Below the pieces are notes generated by a model, which saw only the letters and a program-made list of their open reading frames with translations, searched no databases and was not told where the DNA came from. Positions 50,862 to 58,542 of a DNA stretch of 64,000 bases are shown piece by piece (within the stretch, counting starts at the first letter, position 1; every line of letters begins with the position of its first letter). Source of the stretch: Drouetiella hepatica Uher 2000/2452 (GTDB lineage Bacteria > Cyanobacteriota > Cyanobacteriia > Elainellales > Elainellaceae); NCBI GenBank assembly GCA_019359505.1, contig JAHHHD010000026.1, forward strand, positions 1-64,000. Direction: 5' to 3'. The position numbers and the translations under genes were made by a program.

Positions 50862-51899
50862 CTAGATCAAAATCGCCTCCAAAATCGGCTCAGCGCCAAA
50901 GCGGATCACGTCCGTACAGGGCAGTCCAGTTTCTTGGTGAATTGCCGCGATTGCCCCCCTTGCCTCTGCTTCCTCCAAGTGAAAAGTATTCAGAGCAATG
51001 CCCACCACCTTAACCGGAGCAAAAGCCCCCCCAGCGGTTGCCACAGACTCATACATCTCAATCACCTTGGGCAAAGGGGGAATGATGACATGGTCAAAGT
51101 TGTGGATCTGCGTCTGTCCAGCCCGATGCACTAGCACCAGATGAGTGGGCTGACTACCGCGCATCAGCGGCAAGGTTGCAGTCGAAGCCGGATTAATAAA
51201 CGAGCCTTGCCCCTCAACATGCAGAATATCCGCATCTCCCTGCCGCAAAACAATCTGCTCAACGGCTCCGGCAGCAAAGTCAATTCGCACTGCATCCAGC
51301 GCTACGCCGTCGTGCCCCAGCATCAAACCAGTCTGCCCGGTTGCCAGAAAGCGCGATCGCAGCCCCCGCGCCAAGCTTGCCCTATGCAGTTCTAGGCTGG
51401 TAGACATTTTGCCCACACTCATATCCGTGCCGATCGTCAGCACCCGCCGACAGGAGAGCAGCCGCGCTTTCCCTGAACCCACCGAAAGTCCTGGCGGCTC
51501 CTGCCGCACATCCCAAATCCACTGACCGGGCTGCAATAATGCCTGCAATTCCGGATCGGTTGCCATGGGCGTATGCAAACCATTGATCACGGACAGCCCT
51601 GCTGCCACCCCCTGCTTGATCTCCTGTCGCCACACCTCTGGCAATCCCCCACCTGAAGGCGCAATCCCGATCGCCAGTACATCCGGTTGATAGGGCAGTG
51701 TATCTAGTACAGAACCGACGATCGGCGCATTTCTGGCAATCCCCGTTAGCGCTGTCAAAGACTGTCCTACGGACTGCTGATCGATCACCGCCACGATCGG
51801 ATTATCGCTGTAGCGCAAAAGAGAAATTCCGGTTTTGCCCTTGGTGCCCTGAGTGCCTTCATGCATCAGAAGAGTTAGGCGATCGCTAGGTTTAAGCAT
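50862..51899 (-). CDS. DUF1611 protein, DgcN-like
   Basis: This encodes 345 residues. Conserved DUF1611 blocks include LTIGTDMSVGKMSTSLELHR, quoted in part (GTDMSVGKMSTSL), a P-loop-like nucleotide-binding motif near residue 163, and an N-terminal Rossmann-like domain. The family has been linked to D-glutamate use: DgcN acetylates D-glutamate and DgcA racemises N-acetyl-D-glutamate. The neighbouring epimerase (8-bp overlap) fits the DgcN-DgcA pair. Function in cyanobacteria is inferred. Confidence 0.85.
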   Translation of the reverse strand: MLKPSDRLTLLMHEGTQGTKGKTGISLLRYSDNPIVAVIDQQSVGQSLTALTGIARNAPIVGSVLDTLPYQPDVLAIGIAPSGGGLPEVWRQEIKQGVAAGLSVINGLHTPMATDPELQALLQPGQWIWDVRQEPPGLSVGSGKARLLSCRRVLTIGTDMSVGKMSTSLELHRASLARGLRSRFLATGQTGLMLGHDGVALDAVRIDFAAGAVEQIVLRQGDADILHVEGQGSFINPASTATLPLMRGSQPTHLVLVHRAGQTQIHNFDHVIIPPLPKVIEMYESVATAGGAFAPVKVVGIALNTFHLEEAEARGAIAAIHQETGLPCTDVIRFGAEPILEAILI

Positions 51900-52935
51900 G
51901 TTGCACCCCCAGACCGGGTAAGTTGTTCGGTATCAAGCAGCCCTCTTGCATCACTGCCCCCACAAACGGATCGTCGCGCAGATTTAGGTGGCTGTCTAGA
52001 TCCAGATGGTCAGCATAGGGAGCCAAATGTGCCGCCGCCGTATTAGACAAGGTGCTGTCCGAATAGCAGCCATACATAATCTGCAAGCCATGCGCCTGAG
52101 CCGTGTGAATCATCCGCATTGCCTCCGTTAAGCCGCCTGACTTCATCAGCTTGATATTGATGCCGTGCACCCGATCGCTCAATGCCGGGATATCTCGACT
52201 GGTGAAACAGCTTTCGTCCACAAAAATTGGCAAGGGCGACTGGCGGTACAGGATTGGCAACTCCGCCTCCTGACCTTCAGGTAGCGGCTGCTCAATATAG
52301 GTGATGCCCTGATCCGCCAGCCAGTGGCTCATGGCGATCGCCTCCTCTAAACTCCAGCCGCCATTCGCATCGACGCTAAACTTGGCGTGGGCTGGCGCGA
52401 CCTCCTGCACGGCTTTGAGCATGGCGCGATCGGCTTCTATCCCTGCCGGACTGCCCAGCTTTACCTTTACCGCCTTCACGGTCATCAGCTCTAGCCAGCT
52501 TTGAATTCTCTGCTGTGCCGCTTCTGGCGAACTAATGCCGATTGTCACTGAAGTGGGTACGATCCGAGTGCGATCGAGTCCCCAAAGCTTCCAGAGTGGC
52601 AGACCCATCCGCTTGCCGACCCAATCATGCAGCGCCAGATCTAGGGCAGTCCATACCGACGAGGGTAGATGCAGATCCTTCAGGAGAAAATCGATTTTCT
52701 GGCGATCGTATGGGGTTGCGTCTTGGAGGAGGGGGGCGATCGTTTGACACTTTGCCAAAATCACCTCCGTCGTCTGAGCAGAGCCACCCACCGAAAAAGG
52801 GGAAGCCTCACCCCAACCTTCAATGCCATCTTCCATGACCCGCAGCCAAATGTTAGTGGTCTGAGCAGTCGTGCCTCGGCTAATAGTGAGCGGTATGCGC
52901 TTGTGAACCGTAAAGGTTTCGACCTGGATTTGCAT
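51892..52935 (-). CDS. Dipeptide epimerase/N-acyl amino acid racemase, enolase superfamily (DgcA-like)
   Basis: The protein has 347 residues. The enolase-superfamily barrel carries the KxK base motif in VKAVKVKLG (about residue 158), metal ligands in FSVDANGGW (Asp), YIEQPLP (Glu) and FVDESCF (Asp), and the second-lysine loop GINIKLMKSGG. These match L-Ala-D/L-Glu epimerases and relatives. Coupling to the DUF1611 gene suggests a D-amino-acid or murein-peptide recycling role. The start ATG 52935 gives normal length. Confidence 0.9.
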   Translation of the reverse strand: MQIQVETFTVHKRIPLTISRGTTAQTTNIWLRVMEDGIEGWGEASPFSVGGSAQTTEVILAKCQTIAPLLQDATPYDRQKIDFLLKDLHLPSSVWTALDLALHDWVGKRMGLPLWKLWGLDRTRIVPTSVTIGISSPEAAQQRIQSWLELMTVKAVKVKLGSPAGIEADRAMLKAVQEVAPAHAKFSVDANGGWSLEEAIAMSHWLADQGITYIEQPLPEGQEAELPILYRQSPLPIFVDESCFTSRDIPALSDRVHGINIKLMKSGGLTEAMRMIHTAQAHGLQIMYGCYSDSTLSNTAAAHLAPYADHLDLDSHLNLRDDPFVGAVMQEGCLIPNNLPGLGVQHA

Positions 52936-53095
52936 GAGATTGATTTTGATGAAAGGGGTCTAGTGCATTCGCGCGTTACAGAGACATGATATTATTTCCC
53001 TCTGAACTTCCCGAATGCCAACAGTTCTCTGCAAATCATGCGTGGCAAATTATGCCTGGATGAGAGGGCGGTTTTCCATCTAAGACAGTTTTCCC

Positions 53096-54526
53096 GTGAT
53101 TCAAACTTCTATTCTTCTCAAAAAGCGCATGTTTGTTCAAACGAGTCAACTCGAAAAGTGGAGAAACCGCAACCTTTATTACTATCAAGATTTAGAAAAA
53201 CTCTACAAGTTTTTTGTTCAACCCGGCTCTAAAGTCCTGGAGTTAGGTTCAGGGTTGGGCTACCTGCTGGAAGCGGTAAAACCAGCCTATGGTTTGGGAG
53301 TTGATATTAGCGAAACTGCCATTGAAAAGTCTCAAGAAAGGTTTCCCAATCTAGAGTTTCAGGTTGAAGATGCTGAAGAAGTCAATCCCAACCAAACCTT
53401 CGATTACATCATTTTGGCGAATACCGTGAGCTACATTCAGAATGTGCAGAGAGCGCTTCAGAATGTGCAAAAGTGCTGCCATCCCTCCACACAGCTTATT
53501 CTGACCTATCACAATCCTGCCTGGGAACCGATTCTCAATCTGGCAACGCTAATTGGTCAACGGATGCCGCTACCCGAACTCAATTGGCTAAGTTTTGAAG
53601 ATGTTGAAAACCTGCTGAACCTATCAGGCTACGAGGTGGCATACCACGGCAAGCGGCTATTGCTGCCTAAAAACCTGTCGATCGTCTCCTGGTTCTTTAA
53701 TCGCGTTCTGGCTCCCCTGCCGCTGCTGAATCGGCTTTGTTTGAACGAATATGTGGTTGCCCGTCCTCATCCTGGTCATGCCAGTCTTCAAAATCAGGTG
53801 CAGACTATGACCTGCTCAGTGATTGTGCCAGCGCGCAATGAGGCGGGCAATATCGAGAATGCCATCACCCGCATGCCGCGTTTAGGCCGCCATACCGAAA
53901 TTATTTTCATCGAAGGACATTCCAAAGACGGCACCTGGGATGAAATTCAGCGCGTTCAGGCAAAATACGCCGATCGGTGGGATATCAAAATTGCTCAGCA
54001 GACGGGCAAAGGCAAAGGTAACGCCGTGCGTCAGGGATTCGAGATGGCGACGGGCGATGTGTTTATTATTTTGGACTCAGATCTGACAGTCCGCCCTGAA
54101 GAGATGGTGTATTTCTTTGAAGCGATCGCCTCTGGCTACTGCGAAATGGCAAACGGCTGTCGGTTGATCTACCCCGTTAGCAAAGTTGAAATGCCACTCC
54201 TCAACCGCATGGCAAATCGGTTCTTTGCCTGGTTGCTTTCTTATCTACTTAACACGCGAATTAAAGATTCTCTCTGTGGCACCAAAGCTATTTCCAAACA
54301 AAACTACGCAAGACTTGCTGCCAATCGATCGTACTTTGGAGACTTCGATCCGTTTGGGGATTTTGATTTGCTTTTGGGCGCTTCCAAACTTAGCCTGAAA
54401 ATTAAAGATATCCCGGTTCGCTATGTGCCTCGCGAGTATGGCAGCTCCAACATTCAGCATTTCAAGGAAGGGCTAAATCTATTCAAGATGTGCCTTTATG
54501 CCGCTCGAAAAATCAAGTTTAGTTAA
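53096..54526 (+). CDS. Methyltransferase-GT2 fusion protein
   Basis: This encodes 476 residues from GTG 53096; ATG 53129 would trim 11. Residues about 40-220 form a class I methyltransferase (KVLELGSGLGYLLEAV, LGVDISETAI, FDYIILANTVSYIQN). Residues about 240-476 form a GT2 domain (CSVIVPARNEAGNIENAI, IFIEGHSKDGTWDEI, FIILDSDLTVRPEEM with the DSD motif). Its ending KDSLCGTKAISKQNY resembles DPM1/dolichyl-phosphate transferases. The fusion suggests methylation and transfer steps on one lipid-linked sugar. It is not near the main glycan block. Confidence 0.9.
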   Translation: MIQTSILLKKRMFVQTSQLEKWRNRNLYYYQDLEKLYKFFVQPGSKVLELGSGLGYLLEAVKPAYGLGVDISETAIEKSQERFPNLEFQVEDAEEVNPNQTFDYIILANTVSYIQNVQRALQNVQKCCHPSTQLILTYHNPAWEPILNLATLIGQRMPLPELNWLSFEDVENLLNLSGYEVAYHGKRLLLPKNLSIVSWFFNRVLAPLPLLNRLCLNEYVVARPHPGHASLQNQVQTMTCSVIVPARNEAGNIENAITRMPRLGRHTEIIFIEGHSKDGTWDEIQRVQAKYADRWDIKIAQQTGKGKGNAVRQGFEMATGDVFIILDSDLTVRPEEMVYFFEAIASGYCEMANGCRLIYPVSKVEMPLLNRMANRFFAWLLSYLLNTRIKDSLCGTKAISKQNYARLAANRSYFGDFDPFGDFDLLLGASKLSLKIKDIPVRYVPREYGSSNIQHFKEGLNLFKMCLYAARKIKFS

Positions 54527-54539
54527 GAGGATGTCCAAA

Positions 54540-54592
54540 GCCCCTCATCCCCTAGCCCCTTCTCCCAAGGCAGGAGAAGGGGAACCGGAATG
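54540..54592. repeat. Short hairpin-forming cyanobacterial repeat
   Basis: The stretch CCCCTCATCCCCTAGCCCCT followed by TCTCCCAAGGCAGGAGAAGGGG forms a hairpin (CCCCTTCTCC pairing with GGAGAAGGGG). The sequence type is familiar from many filamentous cyanobacteria. It lies between two convergent genes. Confidence 0.7.
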
Positions 54593-54657
54593 GAATTTTT
54601 GAGCTTGAGCCGGAAGGATTCCAGCATCTAAAACCCAAAATCGCCCCCAAAATCGCC

Positions 54658-55506
54658 CTAGATTGGGGTCGTTGCGGCACTACGCTGAACGCTAAAGCTA
54701 TACCGTTCCCCGCTGCCCTCGGCGCTGGTGAACCGCAAATAGTAGGTACCAGAACTCAGCGTTGGAGCCAGAATAGAACCCGTTTCGCCATCATCAACAT
54801 TGACAAATAAACTGCTGCCGTTGGTCTTCCTGACCGGATTGCCACTGCGATCGAGTATCGTTAGGGCGATCGGTTGACTAAAGCTGTTGTTCGTCAGGCG
54901 AGTCACGACTCGGCTCGTGCCGCCGATATCAAACTTGAAGAAATCAGGGTCGTTTGAGCTAACGCTGCCCAATCCGGTTCGGGTTTGCCCTAAGCTAATG
55001 CTGCCCAAGCTTTGAGCGTTGCCGATTGAACCGCTAGACGAGTTGTCGGATGACTTACCTATAGAGAGGCTCAGCTCATAATCCTCATCTTTGCTGCGGG
55101 GCTGGGCACTTTGAACCCTCAGAAAGTAGGTTCCGGCAGCCAGCTTAGAGTCCTTCAATGTGAAAGTTTTCAGGGCTTTAACGTTGGAAAATAGAAACTT
55201 GCCGTTACTGCCCTTCACCGCATTACCGCGACTGTCTAAAACAGTAATGGCGATCGGCTGGTTGCCGTCACTGTCGTTCTTCAGCTTTGCCGAAAAGCTG
55301 TTGCGGTTGCTCAGCTTGAACTCGAAGAAATCGAGATCATTGCCGCCCACGTCGCCCGAAAAGTTATAGCTTTTGCCAGACTTGAGCGTGCCCACATCTT
55401 TAGCGTCGTCGCGGGTGTCGCCAAATTCTTTTCTAGAGCCAAAGCTTAAGCGAGTGCTGCTGATGAGCGGGCTATTTTGAGTTGCAGGAATTTTGTGAGA
55501 TGCCAT
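54658..55506 (-). CDS. PPC-domain protein (two bacterial pre-peptidase C-terminal domains)
   Basis: This encodes 282 residues with two similar beta-sandwich units, about residues 38-148 and 160-275. Each contains a DxDFFxF strand (GNDLDFFEFKL; SNDPDFFKFDI), an IAxTVLDSRGN / IALTILDRSGN block and a LAAGTYFLRVQS / LSSGTYYLRFTS end. These are PPC domains, normally found attached to secreted proteases. No signal peptide or catalytic domain is visible. It may be a stand-alone surface or secreted protein. Confidence 0.85.
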   Translation of the reverse strand: MASHKIPATQNSPLISSTRLSFGSRKEFGDTRDDAKDVGTLKSGKSYNFSGDVGGNDLDFFEFKLSNRNSFSAKLKNDSDGNQPIAITVLDSRGNAVKGSNGKFLFSNVKALKTFTLKDSKLAAGTYFLRVQSAQPRSKDEDYELSLSIGKSSDNSSSGSIGNAQSLGSISLGQTRTGLGSVSSNDPDFFKFDIGGTSRVVTRLTNNSFSQPIALTILDRSGNPVRKTNGSSLFVNVDDGETGSILAPTLSSGTYYLRFTSAEGSGERYSFSVQRSAATTPI

Positions 55507-55760
55507 ATATCTTATCTGCTGTGACTTGTCTGCTGCGATTTATACTATCTTTTTGCCTCAGGAACGAGGAAGATTCAACCCGGTCTGTGACACTTGCTAA
55601 AACCCAAAGGTGTCAAACGCAGACTGCTGATCCCTTTCTAGACGCAGCAGGTGTAAGAATGGTTCCGGATCGGTTCCACGGTTTCAAATTAGATATGTTC
55701 TATGCTGGAAACATCGCCCTTGCCAATCGCAAACTTAATCTCGCGCAGATACATCAGCTC

Positions 55761-56177
55761 ATGGCTCACTATCAGCAATTTATCAAGGTGCAAACCCAGG
55801 GCAAAACGCTCCATAGAATCACCCAAAAAGTTGCGGCGATCGTCTCAGAATCTGGCATCCAAACCGGGCTTTGCAGCCTGTTTTTGCGGCACACTTCGGC
55901 AAGCCTGATTATTCAAGAAAATGCTGACCCTGATGTGCTGCTGGATCTGGCAAATTTCTTGTCAAAGCTGGTGCCGGAAAACGATCGCTATATCCACAGT
56001 GCCGAAGGCGCAGATGATATGCCTGCCCATATCCGTACGGTCTTGACCCACACCTCAGAACAGATTCCGATCGCCCAAGGTCGGATGGTGTTGGGCACCT
56101 GGCAAGGCATCTACATTTGGGAGCATCGCAGCCACAGCAATCCGCGTGAACTCGTCGTGCATATCACGGGAGACTAG
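55761..56177 (+). CDS. yjbQ: YjbQ/UPF0047 family protein (secondary thiamine-phosphate synthase type)
   Basis: This encodes 138 residues from ATG 55761. The frame is open further upstream (55482) but homologues begin here, at MAHYQQFIKVQTQGKTLHRI. The family pattern is complete: LFLRHTSASLIIQENADPDV, then EGADDMPAHIRTVL, then GRMVLGTWQGIYIWEHR. Proteins of this family can complement thiamine-phosphate synthase in E. coli, but their normal role is unsettled. It is transcribed away from the PPC gene. Confidence 0.93.
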   Translation: MAHYQQFIKVQTQGKTLHRITQKVAAIVSESGIQTGLCSLFLRHTSASLIIQENADPDVLLDLANFLSKLVPENDRYIHSAEGADDMPAHIRTVLTHTSEQIPIAQGRMVLGTWQGIYIWEHRSHSNPRELVVHITGD

Positions 56178-56200
56178 AAGCCCAGGCTTTTCGCCTCAGC

Positions 56201-56452
56201 TCACGCTTGAGCGGAAAACTCGTTGACTAATTTGATTCGTCCCTTACGAATCCCATAGAGCAGACGATCGATTGCCTGTTTCTCTTCGTCATCTAGAGAC
56301 TCCTTTAGCAGGGCAGCCTGTAGACCATAGCGATCGGCTAACGTGAGCTGACCGGAAATGCTGGCTTGGGCAAACAGTTCGGCAAAGGCAAAGTCGAGGA
56401 GAGAGCTTTGTAAATGCATCGGAACATTAAAGAACTCGATGCTTCCTATCAT
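56201..56452 (-). CDS. Small conserved helical protein
   Basis: This encodes 83 residues, predicted all-helical (LQSSLLDFAFAELFAQASIS, then LADRYGLQAALLKESLDDEEKQAIDRLLYGIRKG quoted in parts: LTLADRYGLQ and KQAIDRLLYGIRKG). No membrane segment or signal. I recall such short proteins from many cyanobacteria; no function is known. It is convergent with yjbQ. Confidence 0.8.
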   Translation of the reverse strand: MIGSIEFFNVPMHLQSSLLDFAFAELFAQASISGQLTLADRYGLQAALLKESLDDEEKQAIDRLLYGIRKGRIKLVNEFSAQA

Positions 56453-56589
56453 TGCTGCTTATCTTTCGTATCGCTGTGATGAAATCTGGAGTGACTCTGT
56501 GACGCACATCACAGGTTTAAGCGCACAGGTTTAAGCTGGGCGCTGCTGAGGACAGTGCGGATCAGACGATCGCTCAACCCCCTCGCTTT

Positions 56590-56691
56590 TATAGCGCTAC
56601 GCGCTTAGATCCAATGAGTTATTTTTTGAGAGCCGCGCGGAGCGCGGCTCTCAAAAAATAACTCGTCCTCACTCAATTACGTAATACCATA
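56590..56691 (+). repeat. Palindromic repeat, family C, copy 1
   Basis: This ~102-bp element runs from TATAGCGCTACGCGCTTAG to CAATTACGTAATACCATA. The hairpin at 56619-56661 has perfect 20-bp arms (TTATTTTTTGAGAGCCGCGC) and a GGA loop. The second copy is at 63327-63429 in the same orientation. Its right end overlaps the 3' end of the HEAT-repeat gene and supplies that gene's last codons and stop. Confidence 0.9.
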
Positions 56692-57606
56692 CCCATCGTC
56701 TTCAGACTGCCGCTCAATTTGAGCGATTGCCAGCTTTGCCAACGTCCGAACGACCTGAGCCTCATCGTTCAAGGCAGCCTGTAGGGATTCAATCACTGTG
56801 CGATCGCCCGTTTTGCCCAAAGAGCTGACCGCAGCCTTTCTCACCTCCATCTCCGCATCTTGCAGCGCCAAAATCAGGTGAGGAATGGCGGGCGGATAGT
56901 TGACCTGCCCCAATACCGATGCTGCCTCTGTGCGAACCACAGATTCCGGGTCGGTTAAAGCCGAAATCAGCACATTGCAGGATTTGGTGTCAGACTGCTC
57001 TTGGGCAACATGGGCGATCGCCCCAATTACGGCGCAGCGAACATCTACCGAGTCGGAATTCAGCGCTTTGTAGAGATGCTCTGTGGCTTCAGAACCGATG
57101 AAAGCTAGTGCCCAGGCAGCATGACCTTTAGTGTCTTCAGGATGGCGATCGGATGCCAAAATCTCTAGCAGCGCAGGTACAGCAGCCTCTCCCGTTCGAG
57201 CCAGCGCCCCCGCAGATGAACTTCTGACGACTGTATCCTCGTCGTTTAGAAAAGCGTGAAGCAAGTTGGGCACTGCGCTGGGGTCAGCAATGAGGGTGAG
57301 AGTCTTCGCCGCCGCCCGCCGCACGACCACATTGCTGTGGTGCGCCAAAGCCTCCGCCAGAAACGGTGTTGCAGGTTCGCCAATGTCGCCCAAAGTTTCG
57401 GCAAAGCGTAGCCGCACCAGACCACGCGGATCGCCCAACCCCTCGACAAGCTGCTGCAAGACTTGGCGATCGCCAGAATCAAAATTGTCTAGCGTGATCT
57501 GTTGATTAACCCTTTGAACTAGCTCATCGTTAGCAATTTGCGCTTGCAAGATGGGATCGCTTTCTGCTGGATTTTTAGGCGCTGAAGTTTCGGAGTGGAG
57601 CGACAT
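56677..57606 (-). CDS. HEAT-repeat protein (phycobilin-lyase-like)
   Basis: This encodes 309 residues from ATG 57606, preceded by AAGGAA; the frame is open 15 codons more. About seven HEAT-type repeats are visible: RLRFAETLGDIGEPATPFLA, VVRRAAAKTLTLIADPSAVP, VVRSSSAGALARTGEAAVPA, then similar blocks to the end. Such PBS-lyase-HEAT proteins include CpcE/NblB-type bilin lyases of phycobilisomes, but there is no catalytic signature, so this could also be a scaffold. The last residues YGIT come from the family C palindromic element. Confidence 0.85.
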   Translation of the reverse strand: MSLHSETSAPKNPAESDPILQAQIANDELVQRVNQQITLDNFDSGDRQVLQQLVEGLGDPRGLVRLRFAETLGDIGEPATPFLAEALAHHSNVVVRRAAAKTLTLIADPSAVPNLLHAFLNDEDTVVRSSSAGALARTGEAAVPALLEILASDRHPEDTKGHAAWALAFIGSEATEHLYKALNSDSVDVRCAVIGAIAHVAQEQSDTKSCNVLISALTDPESVVRTEAASVLGQVNYPPAIPHLILALQDAEMEVRKAAVSSLGKTGDRTVIESLQAALNDEAQVVRTLAKLAIAQIERQSEDDGYGIT

Positions 57607-57657
57607 CAAAAGTTCCTTACCTTGGGTACTGCTCAATCTGCGGCTAGGCATTTGTGA

Positions 57658-57921
57658 TCACTGGCTAGCAGTTAAAGCGATCTGCTGCTGGCGAAGTGCC
57701 TGAATCTGTCCATCAATCTGAGTCAAGCTTGGCTCCAAACTAGCAAGAGCCTGAGATTTCATCACCTTAGCCCGTTGCGCCATGGAGAGCGTGTCGTTGA
57801 CCAAGCGCTCTCGATATTGCTCTAACTCGGTAATCATCTCAGCCAGGTCTTCAGGGGTTGCTTGCTCGATCGCGCTTGGCTCTGGGTTTAGCTCGTGAAT
57901 ATCTGCCCTTGAATCTGTCAT
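57658..57921 (-). CDS. Small coiled-coil protein
   Basis: This encodes 87 residues with an acidic start and a helical, heptad-like body (DLAEMITELEQYRERLVNDT, then LTQIDGQIQALRQQQIALT). No recognised motif. It lies 51 bp upstream of the HEAT-repeat gene on the same strand and is probably cotranscribed with it. Confidence 0.75.
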   Translation of the reverse strand: MTDSRADIHELNPEPSAIEQATPEDLAEMITELEQYRERLVNDTLSMAQRAKVMKSQALASLEPSLTQIDGQIQALRQQQIALTASQ

Positions 57922-58102
57922 TGGAGTCTCTGACCTTATGTTTTTAACTGAGTGTTCTTAAATGGGAGGTGCTAAAAGCGTACTTAAGCGTATGTTCAAT
58001 TTTCTCAGATCCCGTTACCAACGAGCAAACCTTTTTCTCCATCCCTCGATCGCCCCAAACTGATATGCTGAGACAGCCCGTAGTGTGTTCGACAGCAGAA
58101 AA

Positions 58103-58234
58103 ATGGAAAGCAGTTGGCTGGATGGGATAGCCGGAGGATTGGCGATCGTTATTCTTTTGGGCGGTTTGTTTATGCTGCTGAATGGCGCGTCAGCCATGGG
58201 TCAGGATGCTAATTCAAAACCCCCCAAAAAGTAG
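58103..58234 (+). CDS. Very small membrane protein (43 residues)
   Basis: ATG 58103 opens a 43-codon frame ending TAG 58234. The product begins MESSWLDGIAGGLAIVILLG and has one clear membrane span followed by a polar tail (GQDANSKPPKK). It is followed after six bases by another small membrane-protein gene, an arrangement typical of photosynthesis-associated small proteins, but I do not recognise it. Confidence 0.6.
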   Translation: MESSWLDGIAGGLAIVILLGGLFMLLNGASAMGQDANSKPPKK

Positions 58235-58240
58235 CGGCTC

Positions 58241-58450
58241 ATGTTATCGCCCTTCGTCAATCTGAATTCGTCAGCATTGCTTTTGACCCTCCTGACCCTA
58301 CACTGCGTCATGGGAATCTTGGCGGCGATCGTTGCCCAACGCAAGGGCAAAAGCTTCAGGCAATGGCTGATTTGGGGCTTGATCGGCGGCACTCCAACGC
58401 TGCTCATCGCCATTTTTCGCCCTGATCCCGCCCCGCCGCCCGCAAAGTAA
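58241..58450 (+). CDS. Small membrane protein
   Basis: This encodes 69 residues with two hydrophobic segments (ALLLTLLTLHCVMGILAAIVA, quoted in part: LLTLHCVMGILAAIV; and WLIWGLIGGTPTLLIAIF) and a proline-rich end (PDPAPPPAK). It follows the 43-residue gene by six bases and precedes speA. A minus-strand frame of 85 residues overlaps and looks like a shadow. Function unknown. Confidence 0.7.
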   Translation: MLSPFVNLNSSALLLTLLTLHCVMGILAAIVAQRKGKSFRQWLIWGLIGGTPTLLIAIFRPDPAPPPAK

Positions 58451-58542
58451 CGGTTCAAAGTAGCAGTTCAAGGTCTTACACGCTACCCACACCCCCTAGA
58501 TGAATGCGATAGACTAGCTAAGCATTGTATGAGGTCTACAGA

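Noticed and set aside
50666-51134. Plus-strand frames of 115 and 148 residues opposite the DUF1611 gene
   Set aside because: They are antisense to a conserved gene and lack any recognisable domain.
55482-55760. 92-residue N-terminal extension of YjbQ
   Set aside because: YjbQ proteins are about 140 residues and begin at the MAHYQQF position; the extension also overlaps the start of the divergent PPC gene.
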